Of a stretch of DNA of 28,041 nucleotides, positions 8,047 to 16,005 are shown piece by piece. The stretch's first letter is position 1. Every line of letters starts with the position of its first letter. The stretch comes from JBFWVD01 sp050246915 (GTDB taxonomy: Bacteria; Actinomycetota; Acidimicrobiia; Acidimicrobiales; Ilumatobacteraceae). The position numbers were made by a program, and so were the translations under genes. Location: positions 1 through 28,041 of the forward strand of contig JBFWVD010000061.1 of NCBI GenBank assembly GCA_050246915.1, read 5' to 3'. A model generated the notes under the pieces. It had not been told where the DNA came from. It was given only the letters and a program-made list of their open reading frames with translations, and searched no databases.

Positions 8047-8967
8047 ATGGGTTTTGACATCGTCGACGAGATCCCGAAGAGCGCGCGTGGCCGACGCGTG
8101 GCTGCTCTGGCGGTGGCATCGTTGTCCGTCCTCGCAGCGATCGGCGTGGGCGTCGGAGCGTCGGCATCGGCCGATGATCCCAATCCCATCGCCGTGGCCT
8201 CCGTCGACGCGATCGAGACGCTCGAGGGCCTTCGGGCTGCTGAATTCGCCACGGCGACGCCGCCAGACCGGTCCCGACCGATCCTGCCAGGAGAAGCGGC
8301 TGAATTGGGTCTTCCGGAGCCCGCGCCGGTGGATGTCCGCGTGCTGTGGTACCGCACGACCTACCACTCCGAGCTCACCGACGTTGCCAATCAGGTCGCG
8401 CAGATCGTGCAGGTCGATCCGGCCAAGCTGCTCGAGGCGTGGACAGCTGCCGGCGACGAGCGCATGACCGCCGTGCTGACCGCGCTCAGCCAGTTGGGCG
8501 ATCCGTATGTGTGGGGGAGCGACGGCGACGAATCGTTCGACTGTTCCGGTCTCACCCGCTTCGCGTGGGCGGCGTCCGAGGTGACGCTGCCGCATTGGTC
8601 GCTCGGTCAGGCCAACTCCGGTCAACCGGTCGACCCCGCTGACATCAAGCCGGGCGACCTCGTCCATCGGCCGGGGCACATCATGATGGCGCTCGGTCTC
8701 GAGGACACGATCGTCCAGTCGACGAACGGTCAGATCAACGGCGTTCAACTCGGTCGTTGGGGCGCCGCGGACGCATGGACCGATCCGCTCACCAAGCGCA
8801 CGGTGCGTTGGCGAGTGGCCGATCCGATCGTCGCTGCTGACCCGGTCGCCCCAGAGCCGGCACCAGCCCCCGCTGAGCCGGTCACGGAGTCACCGGCCCC
8901 CGCCGAGTCCCCGGCCCCCGCCGAGTCCCCGGCCCCCGCCGAGTCCCCGGCCCCGGGCGAGGGCTGA
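8047..8967 (+). CDS. Secreted NlpC/P60 cell-wall peptidase
   Basis: The 306-residue protein begins at the ATG at 8047, because AGGAG sits 7 nt upstream. The in-frame start at 8005 has no such site. A long signal peptide is visible (basic RGRR, then a hydrophobic run to about residue 40, ending GASASA before DD). The NlpC/P60 domain follows (about 140-255): LGDPYVWGSDGDESFDCSGL with nucleophile Cys166, and His211 in GHIMMAL. These enzymes hydrolyse peptide stems of peptidoglycan outside the cell. The stretch between the domain core and His211 reads GDLVHRPGH, shorter than the common GDLVFF-type segment. A Pro/Ala/Glu-rich tail (ESPAPA repeats) follows and may span or bind the wall. It converges on the carboxylase gene across 83 nt in which I see no terminator. 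Confidence 0.88.
   Translation: MGFDIVDEIPKSARGRRVAALAVASLSVLAAIGVGVGASASADDPNPIAVASVDAIETLEGLRAAEFATATPPDRSRPILPGEAAELGLPEPAPVDVRVLWYRTTYHSELTDVANQVAQIVQVDPAKLLEAWTAAGDERMTAVLTALSQLGDPYVWGSDGDESFDCSGLTRFAWAASEVTLPHWSLGQANSGQPVDPADIKPGDLVHRPGHIMMALGLEDTIVQSTNGQINGVQLGRWGAADAWTDPLTKRTVRWRVADPIVAADPVAPEPAPAPAEPVTESPAPAESPAPAESPAPAESPAPGEG
8887..8958 (+). repeat. 18-bp tandem repeat in the NlpC/P60 C-terminal tail
   Basis: Four in-frame 18-bp units, consensus GAGTCCCCGGCCCCCGCC, encode ESPAPA. The middle two (8905-8922 and 8923-8940) are identical, the first has one change and the last differs at its end. The identical copies suggest recent expansion by slippage. Confidence 0.85.
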
Positions 8968-9050
8968 GCGCGTCTCAACGCTTCGCACCGTGTCGCATCG
9001 CACCACATCGCATCCTGCCGCACGTCGACACGCCGGCGAATCGGGCGGCG

Positions 9051-10394
9051 TCACAGCGGTGTGTTGTCATGCTTTCGACCCCTGAAACGCTCGCGCTTGG
9101 AGTCGTGTGACCGCAGCGCCGCCGCGATCTCGCGTCGTGTGTCCGCAGGATCGATGACGCCGTCGACATAGCCGCGTTCTGCTGCGATGTAGGGGTTCAG
9201 GAGCTTGGCTTCGTACTCGGCCTCGCGTGCCACGCGTTCCTCAGGCGTGGCACGACGATGGAGGATCTCGGTGGCCCCCTTGGCTCCCATGACCGCGAGT
9301 TCTGCGCCCGGCCATGCCAGGCACAGATCGTTGCCCATGCGCTTGGAGTCCATGACGATGTAGGCGCCGCCGTAGCTCTTGCGCAGCACCACGCACACCC
9401 GAGGCACCGATGCTCGTGCGTACGCGAACACCAACTGCGCCCCGTGCCGGATCATCCCTCGCCACTCCAGGTCCTTGCCCGGGTAGAAGCCCGGAGTGTC
9501 GACCAGCGTGATGATCGGCAGGTTGAACGCGTCGCACATCGCCACGAAGCGGGCGGCCTTCTGTGATGACGGGATATCGAGCGTCCCAGCGATGGCGATG
9601 GGCTGGTCGGCCACGATGCCCACGCTCTGCCCGTCGATCGAGGCGAAACCGATCACGACGTTGGGGGCCCACCGGGCGCGGATCTCGATGAACTCACCGT
9701 CGTCGACGATGGCCGAGATGATGGCGCGCACGTCGTAGCTACCCGTCGCAGTGGCGGGCATGATGGCACCGGCTTCGGGGACCGAACGGTCCCAGGGATC
9801 GTCGGTCGGCCACATCGGTGGCAGCTCGTCGCAGTGCTGGGGCAAGAAGGCGAGCAGCTGCGACACGATCGCCATCGCTGCGTCGCGGTCGGCCGCGACC
9901 ATGGCGGCGACGCCGGAGAAACGGGCGTGGCTGGCTGCTCCGCCGAGCTCAGCGTTGTCCATCACGATTCCGGTGAACTCCGCGACCATGGTCGGACCGC
10001 TCACGAACGCGTAGGCCGCCTCGGTCATTATCACCAGGTCGGCGATGCCGAGCAGGAGAGCGGGGCCCGACACCGCTGGCCCGTCCACCACCAAGATGGT
10101 GGGCACCACGCCGGAGCAATCCGACAGCGCCTTGGCGGCGGTGCCCCATCCGTGCAGAGCCGACATGCCCTCCACGATGTCGGCGCCGCTCGAAGCGATG
10201 ACCCCGATGAAGGGGAGCTTGCCTGCTCGGGCGGCACGAGCAGCGTCGGCCAGCTTGTCGGATGCCACCGAGCTGAGTGCGCCCTTGCGATCGGCCCCGT
10301 CGACCACGGCGAGCACCACCTGGCGGCCGTCGAGTTCGACGATCTCGGTGGTGACCGCTCCTGGGGTGCGGGCGCGCAAGGCGAGGTTGGGCAT
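9051..10394 (-). CDS. Acyl-CoA carboxylase carboxyltransferase (beta subunit, AccD/PccB-like), N-terminally short
   Basis: The 447-residue protein carries both crotonase-like halves of a biotin-dependent acyl-CoA carboxyltransferase. The C-terminal half is very clear: DGEFIEIRARWAPNVVIGFASIDG, LPIITLVDTPGFYPGKDLEWRGMIRHGAQLVFAYA, VVLRKSYGGAYIVM and WPGAELAVMGAKGA. The N-terminal half is more divergent but keeps GPAVSGPALLLGIADLVIM. Compared with typical PccB/AccD5 proteins of about 520-550 residues it lacks the first 60-70 residues (the GKLTARERI region). The family transfers carboxyl from carboxybiotin to acetyl-, propionyl- or longer acyl-CoA. No biotinylated alpha subunit is in the window. 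A TAGAGT box 7 nt before the ATG supports a leaderless start at 10394, making the short N-terminus genuine. A LysR gene lies 42 nt upstream on the same strand. Confidence 0.88.
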   Translation of the reverse strand: MPNLALRARTPGAVTTEIVELDGRQVVLAVVDGADRKGALSSVASDKLADAARAARAGKLPFIGVIASSGADIVEGMSALHGWGTAAKALSDCSGVVPTILVVDGPAVSGPALLLGIADLVIMTEAAYAFVSGPTMVAEFTGIVMDNAELGGAASHARFSGVAAMVAADRDAAMAIVSQLLAFLPQHCDELPPMWPTDDPWDRSVPEAGAIMPATATGSYDVRAIISAIVDDGEFIEIRARWAPNVVIGFASIDGQSVGIVADQPIAIAGTLDIPSSQKAARFVAMCDAFNLPIITLVDTPGFYPGKDLEWRGMIRHGAQLVFAYARASVPRVCVVLRKSYGGAYIVMDSKRMGNDLCLAWPGAELAVMGAKGATEILHRRATPEERVAREAEYEAKLLNPYIAAERGYVDGVIDPADTRREIAAALRSHDSKRERFRGRKHDNTPL

Positions 10395-10401
10395 CGAGGG
10401 G

Positions 10402-10407
10402 ACTCTA
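10402..10407 (-). promoter_or_regulatory. -10 box for leaderless start of the carboxyltransferase gene
   Basis: On the minus strand TAGAGT is followed by 7 nt and then the ATG at 10394. No Shine-Dalgarno is present in between. This implies a promoter for the carboxyltransferase separate from the upstream LysR gene. Confidence 0.5.
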
Positions 10408-10436
10408 GAGGCTGAGCCCTTCGAGCCCCGTCCCGG

Positions 10437-11348
10437 TCACGGCACTTCGAGGCCGTCGTGGGATTTGACCTGTTCGGTCACGACTTCCACGACGATGTCG
10501 GTGATGGCCCGTGCGGGAGCGGACGGGAGGCCTCTGCGGCGGCGCACGATGCCGACGCTGCGACGGGGAAGTCCTTCGACCGTGACCTGACGCCACGGTC
10601 CCTCGATCCACGACGCCACCGCCGTGGCAGGCAGGATCGCCGGGCCGTATCCCTGGAAGGCCAAGGTGGCGATGAGTTGTTGCCCGTCGATCTCGGCTTG
10701 GGCGGTGAGATGGACGCCGGCCGATCGGGCTTCCTCTTCGAGTTCGAGGCGGGCGCTGGAGGACGGTCCAGGCAGGAGCAGTGGGACGTCTTCGAGTGCG
10801 GTGAACGGCAGGGGACCATCCTTGGCGAGGGGATGCTCGCTCGGGACGACCAACACCTGTCGCTCCGAGAACAACACGTCGGTGGCGAGGTCCGCGTCGA
10901 CCACCGGCAGGTTCACGATGGCCAGGTCGAGTCGGCCGGACGCCACCTGCGGGAGCAGGGACACCGTGCTCGCCTCGACCACGAGAATGCGTACCCGGCT
11001 GTGCACGTTCTGCGACACCGACAGCACGGCCGGAACCAGCCAGCGGGCCACGGTGCTGATGACGCCGATGCGCACCTCACCCGAGACCTCACCGGCCAAC
11101 GCGAGTACGTCGACCTTGATGGCCTCCAACTCGTGTTGGATCCGCCGAGCGCGTTCGGCCACGACTTCTCCGGCAGGGGTGAGCACGCCGCGCCCGCGAT
11201 CGACCAAGGTGACGCCCAGTTCCCGTTCGAGATGCTGCACGTGGGCCGACACGTTGGATTGCACGGTGTAGAGGGCCTTCGCCGCGGCGGAGAACCCGCC
11301 GTGTTCGCCGACGGCCAGGAGAGCGGCAAGCTGCCGAAGTTCGATCAC
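10437..11348 (-). CDS. LysR-family transcriptional regulator
   Basis: About 303 residues, standard LysR length. The N-terminal winged helix-turn-helix is plain: IELRQLAALLAVGEHGGFSAAAKALYTVQSNVSAHVQHLERELGVTLVDR. The rest is the substrate-binding effector domain (about 90-295; GEVRIGVISTVARWLVPAVL, LLLPGPSSSARLELEEEA). I chose the GTG at 11348, giving M(V)IELRQL, because TACTAT lies 8 nt upstream. The GTG at 11354 would sit only 2 nt after that box. The palindrome GATAG-TAC-CTATC overlaps the same box and may be an autoregulatory site. The gene precedes the carboxyltransferase gene, a plausible but unproven target. The effector is unknown. Confidence 0.93.
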   Translation of the reverse strand: MIELRQLAALLAVGEHGGFSAAAKALYTVQSNVSAHVQHLERELGVTLVDRGRGVLTPAGEVVAERARRIQHELEAIKVDVLALAGEVSGEVRIGVISTVARWLVPAVLSVSQNVHSRVRILVVEASTVSLLPQVASGRLDLAIVNLPVVDADLATDVLFSERQVLVVPSEHPLAKDGPLPFTALEDVPLLLPGPSSSARLELEEEARSAGVHLTAQAEIDGQQLIATLAFQGYGPAILPATAVASWIEGPWRQVTVEGLPRRSVGIVRRRRGLPSAPARAITDIVVEVVTEQVKSHDGLEVP

Positions 11349-11355
11349 GATCACT

Positions 11356-11368
11356 GATAGTACCTATC
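11356..11368. promoter_or_regulatory. Candidate LysR operator overlapping its own -10 box
   Basis: GATAG-TAC-CTATC is a perfect 5-bp inverted repeat with a 3-bp centre. The minus-strand -10 box TACTAT (11362-11357) lies within it, 8 nt before the GTG at 11348. LysR regulators commonly repress themselves by binding such interrupted palindromes at their own promoter. That this protein binds here is an inference from position. Confidence 0.45.
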
Positions 11369-11415
11369 GCTAGGGACTGTTGGACAGATTGAGAGGATTC
11401 CGACAAACTGATCTC

Positions 11416-11535
11416 GTACTCACCACGTGGTTCCCCCAACTACGTGAGTGACATAGCGAGCCATACAGCGACCCCCCATCGCACAGGCTCTGGTTGAGAG
11501 GCCCGGCGTCCCCCAACGCTGGGCCTTTCCCTTTT
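11416..11535 (+). ncRNA. 6C-like small RNA: three hairpins with C-run loops, ending in a terminator
   Basis: Three consecutive hairpins each present a cytosine run in the loop. Hairpin 1 is CACGTGGTT (11424-11432), loop CCCCC, AACTACGTG (11438-11446), 9 bp with one G-U. Hairpin 2 has an outer stem GAGCC (11458-11462)/GGCTC (11486-11490) and an inner stem GCGA/TCGC around CCCCCCA. Hairpin 3 is a 10-bp stem (11499-11508/11517-11526, one G-U), loop TCCCCCAA, followed by a T-rich tail (11527-11535), so it is an intrinsic terminator. No protein reading frame is apparent. Known biology: the actinobacterial 6C RNA has C-rich hairpin loops and a terminator. The 5' end is a guess from TTGGAC (11380-11385) and CAAACT (11404-11409). 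The strand is fixed by the T tail. Confidence 0.68.
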
Positions 11536-11626
11536 TCTGCCGTGCGCGTTCTTTCCTTTCGTGCCTTCGATCGCCCCGTTCGTCGGTGCGTGCGCTTCGA
11601 CCCGGCATGCGGGGTTGACAGCGCCG

Positions 11627-11632
11627 TACCTT
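11627..11632 (+). promoter_or_regulatory. -10 box for leaderless start of the HAD-PlsC gene
   Basis: TACCTT is followed by 6 nt and the ATG at 11639. The same hexamer precedes the GIDE-LemA gene. No Shine-Dalgarno is visible. Confidence 0.55.
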
Positions 11633-11638
11633 GACCTC

Positions 11639-13045
11639 ATGACCGGCGCGGCGTTCTTCGACCTCGACCGCACGCTGCTCGCCGGTGCCAGCGGGACGGT
11701 GTTCGCCTCTGCGCTCAAGCGCGCCGGGCTCATGGGGCATCGATCGATCCCGGGTGAGCGGTTGCTGTTCGGCGTCTACAACGCGATCGGGGAGACATTG
11801 CCGTCGATGCTGTTGGCACGACAGGCCGGTTCGTTGGCCCGGGGCCGTTCGGTGGCGGCGACCATCGATGCCGCCCGGGAAGCCGCGGTCGAGTTGGCCG
11901 CCTCGTTGCAACCGCACGCACCGCGGGTGTTCGCCCAGCATCGCGCCGCGGGGCGATTGCTGGTGTTGGCCACCACCACTCCCGAGGACCTGGTTCGGCC
12001 GTTCGCCGAATTGCTCGGCTTCGACGATGTCGTGGCCACTCGGTACCGGGTGGTCGATGGCTGTTACGACGGCTCACTCGACGGTGAGTTCACCTGGGCG
12101 GGCGCCAAACTGCGGGCCGTTCGGGCGTGGAGTGAGGCGCACGGCGTGTCGCTCGATGACAGTTGGGCATACTCCGACAGCTTCTACGACCGCCATCTCT
12201 TGGGGGCGGTGGGGCATCCCGTGGCGGTCAACCCCGATCCGCGCCTGATGGCCCTGGCGGTGGCCCGTCGTTGGCCGATCCTGCATCTCGACCTCCCGCC
12301 CGGGGTTCCCAAGGTGTTCGGGCTCGAACCACAGCGGTTGGTTCTCGGTCTGACCCGGCTCCCGTTGGTGTTCCCCTACGCCCGCTTCGACATCGCGGGG
12401 ACCGAGCAGATCCCGTCGACCGGCCCGGCCATCGTGGTGGCCAACCATCGCAGCTACTTCGATGTGCCTGCCATCGCGACCCTCATGGGTCGCACCGGTC
12501 GCACGGTCCGATTCCTCGGGAAGCGGGAGATGTTCGATGCTCCCATCGTGGGTCCGGTGATGCGCGCCATGGGTGGCATCGCGGTGGACCGAGGCTCCGG
12601 TTCGGACAAGCCCCTCGAGATGGCGCTCGAGGCGTTGTTGGCCGGTGAACTGGTGGCGCTGATGCCGCAGGGGACGATCCCGCGAGGTCAAGCGTTCTTC
12701 GACCCGGTGCTGCGCGCCCGGCCCGGTGTGTCGCGGCTGGTGACGATGGCTCGAAAGCGTGGCGTGGAGGTCCCTGTCATTCCGGTGGGGTTGTGGGGTA
12801 CCGAGCAGGTGTGGCCGCGTTCGTCGAGACTTCCCGATGTCTTGGGCATCGTGGACCCGCCACTGGTGACCGTGCGGGTCGGAGCGCCGATCATCCTGCG
12901 CACAGCGCGGCATGAGGCCAACATGACCCGCATCATGAACAAGATCAGCGCGCTGCTTCCACCACAGGCGCGCGAGGCGCGTCAACCAACGCCCGAGGAG
13001 CTGGCGCGAACCTTCCCGCCGGGGAAGGGCCCCGACCCATCGTGA
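11639..13045 (+). CDS. HAD-IB phosphatase fused to 1-acylglycerol-3-phosphate acyltransferase (PlsC)
   Basis: The 468-residue protein has two enzymes in tandem. The N-terminal HAD-IB phosphatase (about 1-215) has nucleophile motif FFDLDRTLL (Asp8, Asp10), ATTTPEDLV, and YSDSFYDRHLLGAVGHPVAVNPD with the late acidic motif. The C-terminal PlsC domain (about 245-450) has the H-x4-D catalytic motif NHRSYFD (His270, Asp275), FLGKREMFDAPIVGPVMRAMGGIAVDR and MPQGTIPRG. Acyltransferases of this kind acylate lysophosphatidate to phosphatidate at the membrane. The fusion in this order is known from mycobacteria and relatives. The substrate of the phosphatase half is unclear. I start at 11639, not the in-frame ATG at 11561, because the HAD fold begins there and the TACCTT box fits. 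It lies downstream of the 6C-like RNA terminator and is probably transcribed alone. Confidence 0.93.
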   Translation: MTGAAFFDLDRTLLAGASGTVFASALKRAGLMGHRSIPGERLLFGVYNAIGETLPSMLLARQAGSLARGRSVAATIDAAREAAVELAASLQPHAPRVFAQHRAAGRLLVLATTTPEDLVRPFAELLGFDDVVATRYRVVDGCYDGSLDGEFTWAGAKLRAVRAWSEAHGVSLDDSWAYSDSFYDRHLLGAVGHPVAVNPDPRLMALAVARRWPILHLDLPPGVPKVFGLEPQRLVLGLTRLPLVFPYARFDIAGTEQIPSTGPAIVVANHRSYFDVPAIATLMGRTGRTVRFLGKREMFDAPIVGPVMRAMGGIAVDRGSGSDKPLEMALEALLAGELVALMPQGTIPRGQAFFDPVLRARPGVSRLVTMARKRGVEVPVIPVGLWGTEQVWPRSSRLPDVLGIVDPPLVTVRVGAPIILRTARHEANMTRIMNKISALLPPQAREARQPTPEELARTFPPGKGPDPS

Positions 13046-13058
13046 GCGCTGGTCGACC

Positions 13059-13469
13059 TCAGCGCGACACGAGCAGCACGGCGAGGTTCATCCACGTGGC
13101 CAAGGCGTAGACACCGACGACGCACCACATTGCGCACGTGGACGAGAGCTTGGGTGCCGAACGGAGCACCGCCCATCCGAGACCGACGAGCACCGCCCCC
13201 TTCATCCACGGCATTGCGCCACCACCGAACAGAACGACCGCCTGCACATCGGCATCGGAGGCCCGAGCCGCGGCGAACGATCGGTTGACGAAGAGATCGA
13301 GGATGTTCAACGCCACCATGGCCCACAGCGCCCCGAAGCGGGCGTTGCGCAGCGCCCGTGCCGACACGACTTCGCCGCCCGCGGTTGGGGGAGTGGCTCG
13401 GGTCAGCGGGCGAGGCTGCACCCCGTCACGCAGATCGATGATGGTCGGCGAGGGAGAACTCGGACGCAT
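13059..13469 (-). CDS. Small membrane protein, resembles DUF5658-type proteins
   Basis: This 136-residue protein has a hydrophilic N-terminus (about 1-45, SPSPTIIDLRDGVQPRPLTRA) and then three hydrophobic segments (about 46-65, 86-103 and 110-135). The first contains ALNILDLFVNRSF, and the middle one begins PWMKGAVLVGLGW. The pattern LNxxDL then PxMKG recalls small DUF5658-like membrane proteins, but the match is by eye only. The start at 13469 is chosen over the longer frame to 13505 because CACACT, a near -10 box, sits 6 nt before it. It faces the HAD-PlsC gene tail to tail with 13 nt between stops. Function unknown. Confidence 0.65.
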   Translation of the reverse strand: MRPSSPSPTIIDLRDGVQPRPLTRATPPTAGGEVVSARALRNARFGALWAMVALNILDLFVNRSFAAARASDADVQAVVLFGGGAMPWMKGAVLVGLGWAVLRSAPKLSSTCAMWCVVGVYALATWMNLAVLLVSR

Positions 13470-13598
13470 CACCCCAGTGTGCCCGACTCCTGGTTCGGCG
13501 GCCACAGGGCAGGCACCCCTCGGGGCCGCTCCCGTCGCCTGTTGTCAACTGGGGTTGACGATGTGGGGCGAGGTCGAGTCGGCCGGAGGAAAAGCAGA

Positions 13599-13638
13599 GC
13601 CGACAGATCACCGCTGGGCGGAGCAGCGATCTGCCGGC
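13599..13638 (-). terminator. Second terminator downstream of aconitase
   Basis: Read on the minus strand, GCCGGCAGATC pairs with GATCTGTCGGC (11 bp, one G-T) around an 18-nt loop that can close further. The minus-strand sequence after the stem is TCTGCTTTTCC, a modest T tail. It lies about 55 nt beyond the aconitase stop and follows a stronger stem, so it looks like a back-up terminator. Confidence 0.6.
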
Positions 13639-13648
13639 TCGTACAAGA

Positions 13649-13686
13649 GCGAGGGGCCGACACCGGGCGAAGCGTCGGCCCCTCGC
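13649..13686 (-). terminator. First terminator downstream of aconitase
   Basis: A perfect 13-bp inverted repeat, GCGAGGGGCCGAC paired with GTCGGCCCCTCGC, encloses a 12-nt loop. It begins 6 nt after the aconitase stop codon. The T tail is poor, as is common in high-GC organisms. Confidence 0.75.
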
Positions 13687-13692
13687 CACACA

Positions 13693-15969
13693 TCAGCCTA
13701 AACGAGCTTTCACAACGTTCAATGCCGAACCTGCATGGAACCACTCAATTTGTTCGCTGGAGAAGGTCTGGTTGCCCACGAAATCGATGGTCGTCCCATC
13801 GGGCTTCACGATCTGGCAACGCACCGGGACGTCCGGTGTGAGGTCCGCCAGGCCGAGCACGTTGATGCGATCGTCCTCTCCGATGAGGTCGTACGTGGCC
13901 GGGTCGGCGAACGTCAGCGGGACGATGCCCTGCTTCTTCAGATTGGTCTCATGGATACGGGCGAAGCTGCGGGCGAAGATCACCTTGGCGTTGCGGAACC
14001 GCGGTTCCATGGCCGCGTGCTCACGGCTCGATCCCTCGCCGTAGTTCTGATCACCGATGGCGCACCAGCCGATGCCCGCTTCGCTGTAGCGCTTGGCGAT
14101 GTCGGGGAAGGAGCGGGTGGCGCCGTCGGTGACGTCCTTGCCCTCGCCCACCGCGCCAGTGAAGGCATTCACGACACCGATGAACAAGTTGCCCGAGATG
14201 TTCTCGAGATGGCCGCGATAGGTGAGCCACTTGCCGGCTGCGGAGATGTGGTCGGTGGTGCACTTGCCCTTTGCCTTCATGAGCACGGGCATGCCCAGGT
14301 AGTCCTTGCCGTCCCACGGCTCGAACGGTGCCAGCAGTTGCAGGCGGTCGCTGGTGGGGCTCACCTTGATCTCGACCGACGAACCATCGGCCGGAGGTGC
14401 GGTGAAGGTGTTCGAGCCCGGGTCGTAGCCCTTGGCCGGCAGCACCTCGCCCACCGGCGGGTCGAGCTTGACCTGGGTGCCATCCGCGTTCGTGAGGGTG
14501 TCGGTCACCGGATCGAAGTCGAGTCGTCCGGCCAGCGCGATGGCCACGACGGTGTCGGGCGACGTGACGAACGAGAACGTGTTGGCGCTGCCGTCGGCGC
14601 GCTTGGGGAAGTTGCGGTTGAACGAGTTGACGATGGAGTTCGGATGATCCATCTCCTCGGGCTGGCGATCCCATTGGCCGATGCAGGGCCCACAGGCGTT
14701 CGCCAACACGATGCCGCCGATGGCTTCGAGATCGGCCTTCAGGCCGTCGCGGTCGATGGTGGCGCGGATCTGCTCCGAGCCGGGGGAGATGAAGAACTTC
14801 GCCTTGGCGGTGAGGCCCTTGGCCGATGCCTGCCGAGCGATGGACGCGGCGCGGGTGATGTCCTCGTAGCTCGAGTTGGTGCACGAGCCGATGAGCGCAG
14901 CGGACACCTCGAGCGGCCAGCCGTTCTCGCGGGCGGCGTCACCCACTGCCTTGCCGACGCGATGGGCGCGGTCAGGGGAGTGCGGGCCGTTGATCATGGG
15001 CCGGAGCTCGTCGAGGTCGATCTCGACGACACGATCGAAGTACTTGGCCGGGTCGGCCTCGACCTCGGCATCGGGGCGAAGATCGCCAGCCACCTTGTCG
15101 GCAGCATCGGCGATGGCCTCGCGGCCGGTGGCCTTCAAGTAGGCGGCCATGTTGGCGTCGTAGGCGAACACCGAGCAGGTGGCGCCGATCTCGGCGCCCA
15201 TGTTGCAGATGGTCGCCTTGCCGGTGGCGCTGATGGAGTCGGCGCCCGGACCGAAGTACTCGACGATGGCGCCGGTGCCACCCTCGACGGTGAGGATGCG
15301 GGCCACTTCCAAGATGACGTCCTTGGGTGAGCTCCATCCATTGAGCGTTCCGGTGAGCTTGATGCCGATGAGCTTCGGCCAGCGGACGTTGAACGGGAAG
15401 CCGGTCATCACGTCGACGGCGTCAGCTCCGCCGACGCCGATGGCCACCATGCCGAGGCCGCCGGCGTTGGGCGTGTGGCTGTCGGTGCCGATCATCATGC
15501 CGCCGGGGAAGGCGTAGTTCTCGAGCACGACCTGATGGATGATGCCCGAGCCGGGTCCCCAGAAGCCGATGCCGTACTTGGCGCTCACGGTGCTGAGGAA
15601 GTCGTACACCTCTTTGTTGGTGTCGACGGCGACGTTGAGGTCGAGCTTGGCGCCGACCTTGGCGGTGATGAGATGGTCGCAATGGACCGTGCTCGGCACC
15701 GCGGCCTGTGGGAGTCCTGCGGTCATGAACTGCAGGAGGGCCATCTGGGCAGTGGCGTCCTGCATGGCGACGCGGTCGGGATGGAAGTCGACGTAGCTAC
15801 GGCCACGCTCGAGTTCCTGGCCCGCGGGATCGGAGAGATGGTTGATGAGGATCTTCTCGGCCAGGGTGAGGCCGCGGCCGAGGCGGGTGCGCCCCAGCTT
15901 CGCTCGCTCGGCGAGCGTGCCGTAGACCTGCTGCACGAGTTCGATCGGGGTTCCAGCGCTTACGGCCAT
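13693..15969 (-). CDS. acn: Aconitate hydratase, mitochondrial (ACO2-like) type
   Basis: Aconitase interconverts citrate and isocitrate through a [4Fe-4S] cluster. The 758-residue length matches the mitochondrial-type enzymes, not bacterial AcnA (about 890-940) or AcnB (about 860). The three cluster ligands are visible: Cys363 in LIGSCTNSSYED, and Cys426 and Cys429 in NACGPCIGQWDR. Other landmarks are VPSTVHCDHLI, GTDSHTPNAGGLGMVAIGVGGAD, and the C-terminal swivel domain with GDQNYGEGSSREHAAMEPRF and ARSFARIHETNLKKQG. The ATG at 15969 follows AGGAGG by a good distance. The frame upstream to 16086 is the structured leader, not protein. The gene has its own tandem terminators, a long leader, and a promoter embedded in a repeat array shared with the divergent GntR gene, implying dedicated control. 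Confidence 0.97.
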   Translation of the reverse strand: MAVSAGTPIELVQQVYGTLAERAKLGRTRLGRGLTLAEKILINHLSDPAGQELERGRSYVDFHPDRVAMQDATAQMALLQFMTAGLPQAAVPSTVHCDHLITAKVGAKLDLNVAVDTNKEVYDFLSTVSAKYGIGFWGPGSGIIHQVVLENYAFPGGMMIGTDSHTPNAGGLGMVAIGVGGADAVDVMTGFPFNVRWPKLIGIKLTGTLNGWSSPKDVILEVARILTVEGGTGAIVEYFGPGADSISATGKATICNMGAEIGATCSVFAYDANMAAYLKATGREAIADAADKVAGDLRPDAEVEADPAKYFDRVVEIDLDELRPMINGPHSPDRAHRVGKAVGDAARENGWPLEVSAALIGSCTNSSYEDITRAASIARQASAKGLTAKAKFFISPGSEQIRATIDRDGLKADLEAIGGIVLANACGPCIGQWDRQPEEMDHPNSIVNSFNRNFPKRADGSANTFSFVTSPDTVVAIALAGRLDFDPVTDTLTNADGTQVKLDPPVGEVLPAKGYDPGSNTFTAPPADGSSVEIKVSPTSDRLQLLAPFEPWDGKDYLGMPVLMKAKGKCTTDHISAAGKWLTYRGHLENISGNLFIGVVNAFTGAVGEGKDVTDGATRSFPDIAKRYSEAGIGWCAIGDQNYGEGSSREHAAMEPRFRNAKVIFARSFARIHETNLKKQGIVPLTFADPATYDLIGEDDRINVLGLADLTPDVPVRCQIVKPDGTTIDFVGNQTFSSEQIEWFHAGSALNVVKARLG

Positions 15970-16005
15970 GTTCAGGTCCTCCTGGCGAGGGGTCGGGTCG
16001 GTTGT

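Noticed and set aside
8968..9050. Terminator between the convergent NlpC/P60 and carboxyltransferase genes
   Set aside because: Only short GCATCGCA-like repeats and a distant 7-bp inverted match are present, with no compact stem and T tail.
13735..15330. 531-codon open frame on the plus strand
   Set aside because: It is antisense to aconitase, which has all cluster ligands and the full family length.
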